A stretch of 64,000 nt of DNA from Savagea serpentis (GTDB lineage Bacteria; Bacillota; Bacilli; Bacillales_A; Planococcaceae): contig NZ_JADKPV010000001.1 in the NCBI RefSeq assembly GCF_015351395.1, positions 124,001 to 188,000 of the forward strand, in the 5' to 3' direction. Below the pieces are notes generated by a model. That model ran no database searches. It saw only the letters and a list, made by a program, of their open reading frames with translations, and had not been told where the DNA came from. The translations under genes and the position numbers were made by a program. How positions within the stretch are numbered: position 1 is the stretch's first letter; the number at the start of each line of letters is the position of its first letter. Shown one piece after another: positions 38,244 to 52,298 of this stretch.

Positions 38244-41200
38244 ACGTACAGATATTGAAACTATTTTAGTAATCGGATCAGGTCCAATCGTCATCGGTCA
38301 AGCAGCAGAGTTTGACTATGCAGGAACACAAGCATGTGTTTCATTGAAAGAAGAAGGATATAAAGTCATTTTAATCAACTCAAACCCAGCGACAATTATG
38401 ACGGATACCGAAATTGCTGACAAAGTATACATCGAGCCAATCACGCTCGAATTCGTCAGCCGTATCATTCGTAAAGAGCGTCCAGATGCGCTTCTCCCAA
38501 CACTCGGTGGACAGACGGGATTAAACATGGCGATTGAACTTGAAGAATCAGGGATTTTAAAAGAGTTAAATGTCGAAATTTTAGGTACGAAATTAGACGC
38601 GATTCACCAAGCGGAAGACCGCGATTTATTCCGGACATTAATGAATGACTTAGGCGAACCAGTTCCTGAAAGTGACATTATTCATAATATGGAAGAAGCG
38701 CGTAATTTCGTTGACCGTATCGGTTACCCCGTGATCGTTCGTCCTGCTTTCACACTCGGTGGAACAGGTGGCGGAATTTGTTACAACGATGATGATTTGG
38801 AAGAATTCGTGACGAGTGGATTAAAATATAGCCCTGTGACGCAATGTTTACTTGAAAAATCAATCGCTGGATTTAAAGAGATTGAATACGAAGTGATGCG
38901 TGACTCAGCGGACAACGCGATTGTCGTATGTAATATGGAAAACGTAGATGCCGTTGGTATTCATACAGGAGACTCGATCGTAGCGGCACCGAGCCAAACG
39001 ATGACAGACCGTGAATATCAAATGCTTCGCAATGTCTCGTTAAAAATTATTCGCGCACTCGGTATTGAAGGTGGATGTAACGTCCAAATGGCGCTTGACC
39101 CGAACAGCTTCGACTACTACATTATCGAAGTGAACCCACGTGTTTCACGTTCATCTGCACTCGCTTCAAAAGCGACAGGTTACCCGATTGCGAAACTCGC
39201 AGCGAAAATTGCGGTCGGCTTAACATTGGATGAAATGTTGAACCCGGTAACAGGAACGACGTATGCATGTTTCGAACCAGCACTCGACTATGTCGTGACA
39301 AAAATTCCACGTTGGCCATTCGATAAATTCGAATCAGCGAAACGTAACTTAGGTACACAAATGAAAGCGACGGGCGAAGTAATGGCAATCGGTCGCACAT
39401 TTGAAGAATCGATTTTAAAAGCGGTCCGTTCACTCGAAACAGGTCAATTCGACTTATCACTTGAAGGTGGAGACGAAATGACAGATGAGTGGATTGAAAA
39501 ACGTATTCGTCGCGCAGGAGATGAGCGTCTCTTCTTCATCGGAGAAGCGTTGCGCCGCGGCGTATCGATTGAAACACTTCATGAGTGGAGCATGATCGAC
39601 TTACACTTTTTACGCAAATTCGAAAACATCGTGAAATTTGAAGAAGTGGCAAAAGCCAATCCATTCGATGAAAAAATTGCATACGAAGCAAAACGTATGG
39701 GATACTCTGACGTTGCACTCGCGAAATATTGGAATACAGACGAGCGCACAGTATACAACTGGCGTAAAGAACGCAACATGTTCCCAGTTTACAAAAAGGT
39801 CGACACATGTGCGGGAGAATATGAATCAAAAACACCATACTTCTACGGAACGTATGAAAAACATAATGAATCGCTCAAATCCGACAAGAAGAGCATCGTC
39901 GTACTCGGTTCAGGTCCAATCCGTATCGGACAAGGGGTTGAATTCGACTATGCGACAGTTCACTCAGTATGGGCGATTCAACAAGCAGGTTACGAAGCAA
40001 TCATCGTCAACAACAACCCTGAAACGGTATCGACAGACTTCTCGATTTCTGACAAGTTATACTTCGAACCGTTAACAGTAGAAGACGTGATGCACATTAT
40101 CGAACTCGAACAACCAGAAGGAGTCGTCGTGCAATTCGGTGGTCAAACAGCGATCAACCTCGCAGCTGAATTGGAAGCGCGCGGCGTGAAAATTATCGGG
40201 ACAGCCCTTGAAGATATCGACCGTGCAGAAAATCGTGACAAATTCGAAGCAGCCCTTCGCGAAATCGGTATCCCACAACCGCTCGGTAAAACGGCGATGA
40301 GTGTACCGGAAGCTGTCGAAATCGCACGCGAAATCGGCTATCCTGTACTCGTTCGTCCGTCATACGTACTCGGAGGGCGCGCGATGGAAATCGTCTACGA
40401 AGAACCGGAATTATTGCATTACATGAAACACGCTGTAAAAGCGAGCCCAGAACACCCAGTATTGATCGACCGTTACTTAACAGGAACGGAAATTGAAGTT
40501 GATGCGATTTGTGACGGAGAGAATGTCCTAATCCCAGGAGTTATGGAACATATTGAACGTGCGGGTGTTCACTCAGGTGACTCGATCGCCGTATATCCTC
40601 CACAAAACTTGTCCGCATCGATGATTGAAACAATCGCAGACTATACGACACGTCTTGCACTCGGTTTAAAAATTCGCGGCTTGTTGAACATTCAGTTCGT
40701 CATTAGCGAAAAACAAGTATACGTCATCGAAGTGAACCCACGTTCAAGCCGTACCGTACCGTTCTTAAGTAAAATTACGAACATTCCGATGGCGAACGTA
40801 GCGACGAAAGCGATTCTCGGTGAATCAATTGTAGAACAAGGATACCCGACAGGCCTTGCGACACCACCAGCAGGCGTATACGTAAAAGTCCCAGTGTTCT
40901 CATTCGCAAAACTTCGCCGTGTCGACATTACACTCGGCCCTGAAATGAAATCGACTGGGGAAGTCATGGGGAAAGATACGACAGTCGAAAAAGCTCTTTA
41001 CAAAGGGCTCGTCGCAAGCGGTATGGAAATTAAAGAATACGGTTCAGTCTTAATGACCGTTTCAGATAAAGATAAGCAAGAAATGTTAGGACTTGCACGT
41101 CGCTTCAAAAACATCGGTTACCACATTTTAGCGACAGCAGGAACGGCAGAAGTGTTGAAAGCAGAAGGAATTGACGTAGAAATCGTCAACAAAATTGGCG

Positions 41201-41429
41201 AAGAAGGACGCACATTGCTCGACGTCATTCAAAACGGTGAAGCGCAACTCGTCATTAACACATTGACGAAAGGAAAACAGCCAGAGCGCGACGGCTTCCG
41301 CATTCGTCGTGAATCGGTTGAAAACGGCGTACCTTGCTTAACGTCAATCGATACAGCAGATGCAACATTGCGCGTCATCGAATCGATGACATTCGAAACG
41401 GAGCCAATGCCAAAACAGGAGGAAGCGTA

Positions 41430-41430
<1 letters not shown>
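38236..41430 (+). CDS. pyrAB: Carbamoyl-phosphate synthase large subunit
   Basis: A 1064-residue protein made of two homologous ATP-grasp halves (about 1-400 and 553-935), an oligomerisation domain between them and a C-terminal MGS-like allosteric domain (about 936-1060). Repeated signatures are [17 protein letters not shown] and [27 protein letters not shown], and the paired [20 protein letters not shown] and [20 protein letters not shown]. It makes carbamoyl phosphate from bicarbonate, two ATP and ammonia. All ATP-grasp motifs look intact, in contrast with the small subunit. Its stop overlaps the pyrK start. Confidence 0.97.
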
Positions 41431-43821
<2,391 letters not shown>

Positions 43822-43822
43822 C

Positions 43823-44452
43823 ATGACAATCGAAAAACAAGTAGCAGAAATTTTATTACAAGTAGGGGCTGTCGAATTAAGCCCGAACGACCCTTTTACA
43901 TGGGCTTCAGGTATTCAATCACCGATTTATTGCGATAACCGTCTAACGATGGCAGACCCAGTCGGTCGTAAAGTGATTGCGAAAGGTCTTGCGAACATTA
44001 TTCGCGAACAATTCCCAGAGGCGAATGTCGTCGCAGGAACAGCGACAGCGGGTATCCCGCACGCTGCTTGGATTGCGGACGAACTCGAATTGCCGATGGT
44101 GTACATCCGTTCAACGCCGAAAGGACACGGACAAGGACGCCAAATCGAAGGGAAAATGCAAGAAGGTGACCGCGCAATCATCGTGGAAGATCTCATTTCA
44201 ACAGGCGGAAGCAGTTTAAACGCTGCGGAAGCGGTGAAACGTGAAGGGTACGATGTAGCAGGAGTCGTTTCGATTTTCACATACGGTTTAAACAAAGCGG
44301 ACGACATGTTTAAAGAAGCAGGGCTTGAATATGCGAGCTTAACGAACTTCGCTGCACTCGTTGAAGTAGCGGAGCAAAATGGGGCGATTGCGAAAGAAGA
44401 CATCGGTGGTCTTTTATCGTGGCACGCTCAATTAAAAGAAGGCACATTATAA
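43823..44452 (+). CDS. pyrE: Orotate phosphoribosyltransferase
   Basis: A 209-residue enzyme that joins orotate and PRPP to OMP. The PRPP motif is AIIVEDLISTGGSSLNAAEA (about 115-134), and the flexible-loop region contains KGHGQGRQIEG (about 96-106). The first ATG consistent with the family is 43823, after AGGGGC; the frame itself opens slightly earlier in pyrF. Last gene of the operon, followed by a hairpin. Confidence 0.96.
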   Translation: MTIEKQVAEILLQVGAVELSPNDPFTWASGIQSPIYCDNRLTMADPVGRKVIAKGLANIIREQFPEANVVAGTATAGIPHAAWIADELELPMVYIRSTPKGHGQGRQIEGKMQEGDRAIIVEDLISTGGSSLNAAEAVKREGYDVAGVVSIFTYGLNKADDMFKEAGLEYASLTNFAALVEVAEQNGAIAKEDIGGLLSWHAQLKEGTL

Positions 44453-44467
44453 AAGAGAACGACAAGT

Positions 44468-44506
44468 AAAAGCGCATGAAATCCATCATTGATTTCATGC
44501 GCTTTA
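44468..44506. terminator. Hairpin terminator between pyrE and rqcH
   Basis: AAAGCGCATGAAATC and GATTTCATGCGCTTT form a perfect 15-bp stem with a 7-base loop between convergent genes. The T-run is short (TTTA), so it may act in both directions with moderate strength. Confidence 0.7.
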
Positions 44507-44507
44507 C

Positions 44508-46187
44508 TCATTGTTTTAATTGGCGGACGAGTTGTTCATCCGGTGTGACGAATACTGTTTGTTGTTCGAAATAATTGACGAATCCCGGTTTTGCGCCTGA
44601 CGGTTTTTTCACGTGACGAATTTCCGTATAGTCGACCGGAACATTCGAAGACGTGCGCGCTTTACTGAAGTAAGCGGCAATGACTGCAGCTTCTTGCAAT
44701 GTCGTTTCGTCTGGGTCATCGCTTAAAATGACGACGTGTGAGCCTGGAATATCTTTCGTATGCAACCACGTATGGTGACGGCTCGCTAATTTAAAGGTAA
44801 CGTGATCGTTCTGTTTATTATTTTTCCCGACGGCGATCGGAATACCTGTTGACGATTCGTAACGCTCGATGACCATTTTCTTTTTCTTCTCTTTTTTCTT
44901 CGAGCGACGTTTTCGCATGTAGCCATTTTCGATTAATTCTTCCCGAATTTCATCGATATCGTCTGGCGTCGCCATTTCGACTTGTTGAAGTAACGTTTCG
45001 AAATAGTCGAGTTCCTCTTTCGTTAAACGCATCTGTTGTTTCAATTGAATGAGTGCGTTTTTCGCTTTCGTATATTTCGTATAGTAGCGGTTCGCATTTT
45101 CAATCGCCGTCTTGCGAGGGTCGAGCGGAATCGTCACTTCTGAACCGTCGTAGTAATTTTCGACCGTCGCTTCTTTCGCATTCGCTTCAATTTGATAATG
45201 ATGAGCCATGAGCAGTTCACCGTACAATTGGAAATCATCCAATTTTTCCGCGTCTTTATATTCTTTTTGAAGCACTTTTTCTTTTTTCACTAATTTCGCT
45301 CGCTCGTTCGCTAACCATTTTTCCAAATCTTGCGCTTGTGCTCGCACACGTTCACGGTCTGCTTTTTCGAAATAGACGCGGTCGAGTAAATCACCGAGCG
45401 ATTTTGCTTCATAAATGACTTCATCAGCGGTCGTTAACGGATGAGCGGAGAAGATGTCGCGTCCGTCTTTTTTCATGACGACAGGTTGAAATGGCAATGT
45501 TTCAAACGATTCGATGAAGTGACGATACGTTTGGAACTGTAAATTTTGTTTTAACAGAGCGTACAATTCGGTCGCATGAATTGGGGCGACCCCTTGTAAG
45601 TATTGGATGAAATCTCGTCCTTTTTCAAGCTTATGATATATGTCGAACAGTTCTTCTTCGCTTATTGTGAACGGGTTCTTTTTTTCTTGTTCGGGAGGTG
45701 AGACGTACGTTGCGCCTGGAAGAACGGTACGAAAGCTGTTCATATAAGGAGGTAAATGTTTGAGCGCTTCGATAATTTTATCATTCATCGGATCGACAAC
45801 CATCAAGTTACTATGGCGTCCCATCACTTCCATAATTAATGTGCGTGTGATCGGGTCTCCGATTTCATTATGACTCGCAATCGTGAAATGGATGATGCGG
45901 TCGTTGTCGACTTGTTCGATCGCTGTGATGATTCCAGATTCAATATGGCGGCGTAAAATGGTACAAAACATCGTCGGTTCAGGTGGATTCGTAATCGTCT
46001 CTTCCGTCAGTTGAACGCGCGCGTAAGAAGGGTGAGCGGAAAGCAACAGTTTCACATTTTTTCGCTGGGCACGCATCGTGAGAACAACTTCATATTCGTT
46101 CGGTTGGTGCACGCGATTAATGCGTCCTCCTACGAGTTGTTGTAATTCGGTGACGATCGCACGTGTAAATAGTCCATCAAAAGCCAT
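44508..46187 (-). CDS. rqcH: Ribosome quality control protein RqcH (NFACT family, YloA)
   Basis: A 559-residue protein of the NFACT/FbpA-Tae2-Rqc2 family. RqcH binds stalled 50S-nascent chain complexes and adds C-terminal alanine tails for degradation. The N-terminal NFACT-N region contains MAFDGLFTRAIVTEL and VGGRINRVHQPNEYE, a long coiled coil spans about 280-400, and the NFACT-R domain lies near 440-540 with RHHTWLHTKDIPGSHVVI (shown as HTWLHTKDIPGSHV), whose Asp/Arg-type residues are conserved. It is often annotated as fibronectin-binding protein. The ATG at 46187 with AGAGG upstream is chosen over one 6 bases earlier. Confidence 0.93.
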   Translation of the reverse strand: MAFDGLFTRAIVTELQQLVGGRINRVHQPNEYEVVLTMRAQRKNVKLLLSAHPSYARVQLTEETITNPPEPTMFCTILRRHIESGIITAIEQVDNDRIIHFTIASHNEIGDPITRTLIMEVMGRHSNLMVVDPMNDKIIEALKHLPPYMNSFRTVLPGATYVSPPEQEKKNPFTISEEELFDIYHKLEKGRDFIQYLQGVAPIHATELYALLKQNLQFQTYRHFIESFETLPFQPVVMKKDGRDIFSAHPLTTADEVIYEAKSLGDLLDRVYFEKADRERVRAQAQDLEKWLANERAKLVKKEKVLQKEYKDAEKLDDFQLYGELLMAHHYQIEANAKEATVENYYDGSEVTIPLDPRKTAIENANRYYTKYTKAKNALIQLKQQMRLTKEELDYFETLLQQVEMATPDDIDEIREELIENGYMRKRRSKKKEKKKKMVIERYESSTGIPIAVGKNNKQNDHVTFKLASRHHTWLHTKDIPGSHVVILSDDPDETTLQEAAVIAAYFSKARTSSNVPVDYTEIRHVKKPSGAKPGFVNYFEQQTVFVTPDEQLVRQLKQ

Positions 46188-46223
46188 AATCATTCCTCTT
46201 TCTATCATCGTTTATTTTACATC

Positions 46224-46941
<718 letters not shown>

Positions 46942-46945
46942 ACCA

Positions 46946-47176
46946 TTGTTATATCCATCAGTAGATAAATTAAAAGAGAAAATCGATTCAAAATATACAC
47001 TCGTAACACTCGCATCGAAGCGCGCGCGTGAAATGCAGGAGCGCCATTTATATTTGCTTGACCAAGAAGAATATAAAGCGCATAAAAATGTCGGAAAAGC
47101 GTTAGAAGAAGTCGTAGCAGGCGTATTGACGAATGCAGAGCGCGACGAATCAGTCATTTACGAAGACGAAGTATAA
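46946..47176 (+). CDS. rpoZ: RNA polymerase omega subunit
   Basis: A 76-residue protein with LYPSVDKLKEKIDSKYTLVTLASKRARE (shown as YPSVDKLKEKIDSKYTL), the omega signature, at the usual size. Omega helps assemble RNA polymerase. The start is a TTG 4 bases after gmk, preceded by GAGGGG; this gene order gmk-rpoZ-coaBC is conserved. A terminator follows. Confidence 0.95.
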   Translation: MLYPSVDKLKEKIDSKYTLVTLASKRAREMQERHLYLLDQEEYKAHKNVGKALEEVVAGVLTNAERDESVIYEDEV

Positions 47177-47184
47177 AAACTTTT

Positions 47185-47240
47185 GGAGACACCTCCCTTT
47201 AGAACGATCTCGCTCTCTGAAGGGACTGTCTCTTTTTTTA
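47185..47240 (+). terminator. Terminator after rpoZ
   Basis: GAGACA and TCCCTT on the left pair with AAGGGA and TGTCTC on the right around an interior mismatch, followed by T7. Confidence 0.75.
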
Positions 47241-47274
47241 TTTCATATTGCATCTAGTTAAAGGAGGAGTTTCA

Positions 47275-48477
47275 ATGGAACAGAAAAAAGTGTTGTTAGC
47301 GGTAACGGGAGGCATCGCCGTCTATAAAGCGGTCGCCTTAACGAGCAAGCTCGTACAAGCGAATTTTGACGTAAAAGTGATGATGACGGAAAGCGCCCAA
47401 CAATTTGTGACCCCTTTATCTTTTCAAGCGATGTCAAGAAATGATGTGTATGTCGATACGTTCGATGAAAAAGATTCCGCGAAAATCGCACATATCGATT
47501 TAGCCGATTGGGCAGATTTAATCATCGTAGCGCCTGCGACAGCGAATGTCATTGGAAAATTGGCGAACGGCATTGCAGACGACATGATTACGACGACATT
47601 ACTCGCAACGGAAGCGCCGATTTGGATAGCGCCTGCGATGAATGTCCACATGTACGCGAACCGGGCAGTAGAACGCAATATGCAAGTGTTGCGCGAAGAC
47701 GGTTTGACATTTATTGAGCCGGGTGAAGGATATTTAGCATGTGGTTATGTCGGAAAAGGGCGCATGGAAGAACCAGAAGCGATTACAGAACGCGTCGTCC
47801 GTTACTTTACAGAAGCAAATCCGCTCCCACTGAAAGGAAAACGAGTGATCGTCACGGCTGGTCCGACATTAGAACGAATTGATCCGGTTCGTTACATTTC
47901 GAATTTTTCAAGCGGCAAAATGGGGTTCGCGATGGCAGAAGCTGCGCGTGATTTAGGAGCGGACGTGACACTCGTCGCTGGTCCTGTATCACTCGATACA
48001 CCAGCTCGTATTCAGCGCATCGATGTCGAAAGTGCAGCCGATATGTTAGAGGCTGTACTCTCTCGTTACGACGAAGCGGATATCGTCATTAAGTCGGCAG
48101 CCGTTGCGGATTATCGACCGAAACATGCAGCGGATCAAAAAATGAAAAAACAAGAAGGCGACGCAGCGATTGAACTGGAGCGCACGACCGATATTTTAAA
48201 AACACTCGGCGCGCAAAAGACGCATCAATTGTTGATCGGTTTCGCAGCGGAGACGAACGATGCGCTCACATACGGTCGTGGCAAATTAGAAAGTAAAAAC
48301 GCCGACTACATTATCGTCAATGATGTGACGAACCCGGATGGCGGTTTCGGCAACGATACGAATGTCGTCACACTCGTCAGTCGAGAAGGCGAAAAATCGT
48401 ATCCTGCGCTGGATAAGCGCATGCTAGCCCATCAATTATTGACGTACATTAGCGAGAAGGAGTTTGACCATTCGTGA
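47275..48477 (+). CDS. coaBC: Bifunctional phosphopantothenoylcysteine decarboxylase/synthetase CoaBC
   Basis: A 400-residue fused enzyme: an N-terminal flavoprotein decarboxylase domain CoaC (about 1-180) with GGIAVYKAV, a catalytic His in HIDLADWAD, PAMNVHMYAN and ACGYVGKGRMEEP; and a C-terminal synthetase domain CoaB (about 185-395) with VTAGPTLERIDPVRYISN and SSGKMGFAMAEAA. It makes 4'-phosphopantetheine in CoA synthesis. The ATG at 47275 follows AAAGGAGGAG. It overlaps priA by 4 bases. Confidence 0.96.
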   Translation: MEQKKVLLAVTGGIAVYKAVALTSKLVQANFDVKVMMTESAQQFVTPLSFQAMSRNDVYVDTFDEKDSAKIAHIDLADWADLIIVAPATANVIGKLANGIADDMITTTLLATEAPIWIAPAMNVHMYANRAVERNMQVLREDGLTFIEPGEGYLACGYVGKGRMEEPEAITERVVRYFTEANPLPLKGKRVIVTAGPTLERIDPVRYISNFSSGKMGFAMAEAARDLGADVTLVAGPVSLDTPARIQRIDVESAADMLEAVLSRYDEADIVIKSAAVADYRPKHAADQKMKKQEGDAAIELERTTDILKTLGAQKTHQLLIGFAAETNDALTYGRGKLESKNADYIIVNDVTNPDGGFGNDTNVVTLVSREGEKSYPALDKRMLAHQLLTYISEKEFDHS

Positions 48478-50879
48478 AAATAGCACAAGTCATCGTCGAC
48501 GTATCCACTTATGCGGTAAATCGTCCATTTGACTATGCATTAAACGAAGACGCCCCCTATGTCGAAATCGGGAGCCGCGTGAAAGTACCGTTCGGTCGTC
48601 GGGACGTCATCGGATACGTCGTCGGTTTGAAAGAAGACACCGATGTGGATTCAGCAAAATTAAAATTGATTTCCGAAGTCGTCGATTATCGTCCAGCACT
48701 TACGGAAGAGCTCGTGGAACTAGCTCAACACTTAGCGCATCATACGATTTGTTATGAGATTGATGCGTTACAGGCGATGCTTCCTGCAGCGATGCGGACG
48801 TCTTACGAACGACTCGTCGTTGCAACCGTTCCACTCGAACAGCTTTCTCCTGCATTGCGCGATATTTTTGAATCGTCACTGACCCAGTCATTTGATTCAT
48901 TGACTCCTGTACAGCAAAAACTTTGTAAAGATGCTGCACTCGTAGGAGAAGTTGAATTCCAAACGTCGATGAAACAACAGACGACGATTAAAACAGAGCG
49001 CGTATTACACATTCCGTCTTTAGAACGCTTGCGACAGATTGAAGGGGAATTATCGAATCGTGCGCACAAACAGAAGCAATTGCTCGCGTATTTGATGAAT
49101 TACCCAAACGAAGCGCTCGTTGAAAAAGTCGTGCGTGAAGAAGCGGATGTCGCGGGTCCGACGATTCAAACATTCGTCACAGCAGGTTATATCGAACGCT
49201 CAGAACGTGAAGTGTACCGAGAAATCGACGCATCTCAAATGGCGTACGATGAAAAGCTCGCTTTAACGACAGAGCAACAACGCGCTTTTGAAGCGGTGCG
49301 CGATGCGATCGATGCATCGCGAGCTGAAACCTTTTTGCTTCACGGCATTACAGGAAGCGGAAAGACAGAAGTGTACTTGCAAGCGATTGAACGCGTGTTA
49401 GAGCGCGGAGAGCAAGCGATTGTCCTCGTACCCGAAATCGCTTTAACACCGCAAATGACCGCGCGTTTTAAAGGGAGATTCGGTGATAAAGTAGCTGTCA
49501 TGCACAGCGCCTTATCGCAAGGAGAAAAATATGACGAGTGGCGAAAAATTAGACGCGGGGAAGTGTCTGTTGTCGTCGGTGCACGGTCTGCGATATTTGC
49601 GCCGTTTACAAATTTAGGTCTCCTCATTTTAGATGAGGAACATGAATCGACATACAAACAAGAAGACGTTCCCCGCTATCACGCGAGAGACGTGGCGATT
49701 TGGCGTGGGAACTATCATCAATGTCCGGTCTTGCTCGGGAGTGCAACACCAGCATTGGAGTCCTTTGCACGAGCGCAAAAAGGTGTGTACACATTACTTT
49801 CCATGACGGAACGACCGAAACAGTCTGCACTTCCCGAAGTGTCGGTCGTCGATATGCGGGAAGAGTTGCGCACAGGGAATCGTTCGATGTATTCTCATGC
49901 GCTCATTCAAGCGATTCGCGAACGGATGGAGCGCGGTGAACAAATCGTCCTTTTTTTAAATCGAAGAGGGTTCGCATCTTTCATGCTTTGTCGCGATTGT
50001 GGAACGACGATGCAATGCCCGCATTGCGATATTTCATTAACGTACCACCGCTCCGTTGAACGCTTAAAATGTCACTACTGCAATTACGAAACATATGTCC
50101 CGCCGAAATGTCCACATTGTGAAAGCGAATCGATGCGATTTTTCGGTACAGGAACGCAAAAAGCGGAAGTGGAATTAAAAAAAGTGATCCCTGACATATC
50201 GGTCATTCGAATGGATGTCGATACGACGAGTCGTAAAGGAGCGCACGAAAAATTGCTCAGCGCATTCGGACGTGGCGAAGCGCAAGTGTTGCTCGGCACA
50301 CAAATGATCGCTAAAGGGCTCGACTTCCCGAATATTACATTAGTCGGCGTATTAGCCGCTGATTCAAGCTTGCATTTAGCGGATTTTAGAGCGAGTGAGC
50401 GAACGTTTCAATTGTTGACGCAAGTGAGCGGAAGAGCAGGACGCGCCCACTTACAAGGCGAAGTGATTGTCCAGACGTACGCACCAGAACATTATTCAAT
50501 TCAACTGGCGAAACAACAGCAATACATTCCGTTTTACAATGTTGAAATGCAAATGAGAAAACGCTTCGGTTATCCACCAATGTTTTATATCGTCGCGTTA
50601 CAGTTATCGCACGCTTCTTTAGAAAAAGTGATTCACTATGCGAATCAAACCGCACGTTTTTTACGCCAAGCATTGGACGACTCTTTTATTATCGTCGGTC
50701 CTGCACCATCACTCATCAGTCGGGTGAACGATAGATATCGGTACCAATGTTTGATAAAATACAAAGCAGAAAACAACTTGTTCGACGTATTGCATCAATT
50801 GATGCATATGTACCGAACGAAGTGGATGAAAGAGCATTTGCGCCTGTCCATTCAAATGGAACCGCAATCGCTCATGTAA
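48474..50879 (+). CDS. priA: Primosomal protein N' (PriA helicase)
   Basis: An 801-residue superfamily 2 helicase that restarts stalled replication forks. It has the N-terminal 3'-DNA-binding domain (about 1-110), Walker A GITGSGKTEVYL (about 290), the DEEH box (about 385), and zinc-binding cysteines in CRDC, CPHC, CHYC and CPHC (about 505-550) between the helicase lobes, then motif V/VI near GRAGRAHLQGEV. The start is GTG, overlapping coaBC by GTGA. Confidence 0.97.
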   Translation: MKIAQVIVDVSTYAVNRPFDYALNEDAPYVEIGSRVKVPFGRRDVIGYVVGLKEDTDVDSAKLKLISEVVDYRPALTEELVELAQHLAHHTICYEIDALQAMLPAAMRTSYERLVVATVPLEQLSPALRDIFESSLTQSFDSLTPVQQKLCKDAALVGEVEFQTSMKQQTTIKTERVLHIPSLERLRQIEGELSNRAHKQKQLLAYLMNYPNEALVEKVVREEADVAGPTIQTFVTAGYIERSEREVYREIDASQMAYDEKLALTTEQQRAFEAVRDAIDASRAETFLLHGITGSGKTEVYLQAIERVLERGEQAIVLVPEIALTPQMTARFKGRFGDKVAVMHSALSQGEKYDEWRKIRRGEVSVVVGARSAIFAPFTNLGLLILDEEHESTYKQEDVPRYHARDVAIWRGNYHQCPVLLGSATPALESFARAQKGVYTLLSMTERPKQSALPEVSVVDMREELRTGNRSMYSHALIQAIRERMERGEQIVLFLNRRGFASFMLCRDCGTTMQCPHCDISLTYHRSVERLKCHYCNYETYVPPKCPHCESESMRFFGTGTQKAEVELKKVIPDISVIRMDVDTTSRKGAHEKLLSAFGRGEAQVLLGTQMIAKGLDFPNITLVGVLAADSSLHLADFRASERTFQLLTQVSGRAGRAHLQGEVIVQTYAPEHYSIQLAKQQQYIPFYNVEMQMRKRFGYPPMFYIVALQLSHASLEKVIHYANQTARFLRQALDDSFIIVGPAPSLISRVNDRYRYQCLIKYKAENNLFDVLHQLMHMYRTKWMKEHLRLSIQMEPQSLM

Positions 50880-50892
50880 CGGAGGAACGTCT

Positions 50893-51363
50893 ATGGTAAA
50901 TATACAATCATTAGTCAATCAAGAACGCATGACGGAAGAAGTGACAACATTTGATGAATCGCTTCAGCAACTTGCGAAAATATTAATCGATACATTGCAT
51001 CGCACAGACGGTGTCGGCTTATCCGCGCCACAAATTGGACGCAATGAACGCATCGCGGTCATCGACTTTCAAGACGACCGCGATCCGCTCGTCCTCGTCA
51101 ACCCGACCTTGCTAAAATATTATGGCAAAAGTGTCGAAATGGAAGGATGTTTGAGCTACCCGGGAATATACGGAGAAGTCGAGCGTCCAGAAGCGATTCG
51201 AATCGAAGCGGAAGATGAATACGGCAAGACGTTTGAAATTACGGCAGAAGGTTTTGAAGCGCGCGCAATTTTACACGAAATGGACCATTTATACGGCATT
51301 TCATTTACGCAAAAAATAAAAACACGTGTCGATGCGGAAACATTTGAGGAGGAAGAAGAGTGA
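50893..51363 (+). CDS. def: Peptide deformylase
   Basis: A 156-residue metalloprotease that removes the formyl group from new proteins. Motif 1 is [10 protein letters not shown] (about 40-49; family GxGxAAxQ, here Ser for the first Ala), motif 2 EGCLSYPG with the metal-binding Cys, and motif 3 [13 protein letters not shown] lies 8 bases before the ATG. It overlaps fmt by 4 bases, so formylation and deformylation enzymes are coupled. Confidence 0.96.
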   Translation: MVNIQSLVNQERMTEEVTTFDESLQQLAKILIDTLHRTDGVGLSAPQIGRNERIAVIDFQDDRDPLVLVNPTLLKYYGKSVEMEGCLSYPGIYGEVERPEAIRIEAEDEYGKTFEITAEGFEARAILHEMDHLYGISFTQKIKTRVDAETFEEEEE

Positions 51364-52298
51364 CAAAAATTATTTTTATGGGAACACCCCCATTTTCAGT
51401 ACCTATTTTAACGATGTTGCATGAAGAAGGATATGACATCGTAGGCGTCGTAACGCAACCGGATCGCCCAGTCGGTCGCAAGCGAGTTATGACACCAACC
51501 CCTGTAAAAGAAGAAGCATTACGTCTCGGCTTACCTGTTTACCAGCCGGACCGTCTATCGAAATCGGAAGAACTCGAACAATTAATCAATCTACAACCTG
51601 ATTTAATCGTAACGGCAGCGTATGGACAAATCGTGCCGAACGAATTGTTGGACGTTCCGCGTTTACGCTCGGTCAACGTCCATGCTTCACTCTTGCCAAA
51701 ATATCGCGGAGGAGCGCCAATTCATCAAGCAATCATCGATGGCGAAAAAGAAACAGGTGTGACAATCATGTACATGGAAGAAAAGTTAGACGCTGGAAAT
51801 ATGATCGCAAAACGTGCGATTCCGATTACGGATGAAGATGATACAGGGACGATGTTTGATAAATTATCGCTCGTCGGTCGCGATTTATTGAAAGAAACGA
51901 TGCCTGCGATTATCGCTGGCACGAATGACAGCATCCCTCAAGACGAATCACTCGTCACATTCGCTTCAAATATTACGCGTGAACAAGAGCGCATCGACTG
52001 GAATAAGTCAGCGCGTCAAATTTTTAACCACGTGCGTGGACTTCATCCATGGCCTGTCGCTTATACGACATTTGATGGGGAGAATGTCAAAATATATCGA
52101 ACATCCATCGTCGACGAAACGTCTAAAGGAACACCAGGGATGATGATGAAGATGAGCAAAAATGAGCTATATGTGCAAACGGGCGAAGGCATACTTTCGA
52201 TTCTTGAATTGCAACCAGCAGGAAAAAAGAAAGTCGATGTCGTTTCATTTATTAATGGAAACGGCGATAAGTGGAAAGTGGGCGACCGATTCGAATGA
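51360..52298 (+). CDS. fmt: Methionyl-tRNA formyltransferase
   Basis: A 312-residue enzyme that formylates initiator Met-tRNA. N-terminal [11 protein letters not shown], the loop [10 protein letters not shown], the catalytic [18 protein letters not shown] (about 104-121) with Asn and His, and a C-terminal OB-like domain are intact. The start is GTG within the def stop (GTGA). rsmB overlaps its end. Confidence 0.97.
   Translation: MTKIIFMGTPPFSVPILTMLHEEGYDIVGVVTQPDRPVGRKRVMTPTPVKEEALRLGLPVYQPDRLSKSEELEQLINLQPDLIVTAAYGQIVPNELLDVPRLRSVNVHASLLPKYRGGAPIHQAIIDGEKETGVTIMYMEEKLDAGNMIAKRAIPITDEDDTGTMFDKLSLVGRDLLKETMPAIIAGTNDSIPQDESLVTFASNITREQERIDWNKSARQIFNHVRGLHPWPVAYTTFDGENVKIYRTSIVDETSKGTPGMMMKMSKNELYVQTGEGILSILELQPAGKKKVDVVSFINGNGDKWKVGDRFE

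Noticed and set aside
43927-44403. 158-codon open frame on the minus strand inside pyrE
   Set aside because: Mirror of pyrE codons; no start signal and no recognisable domain.
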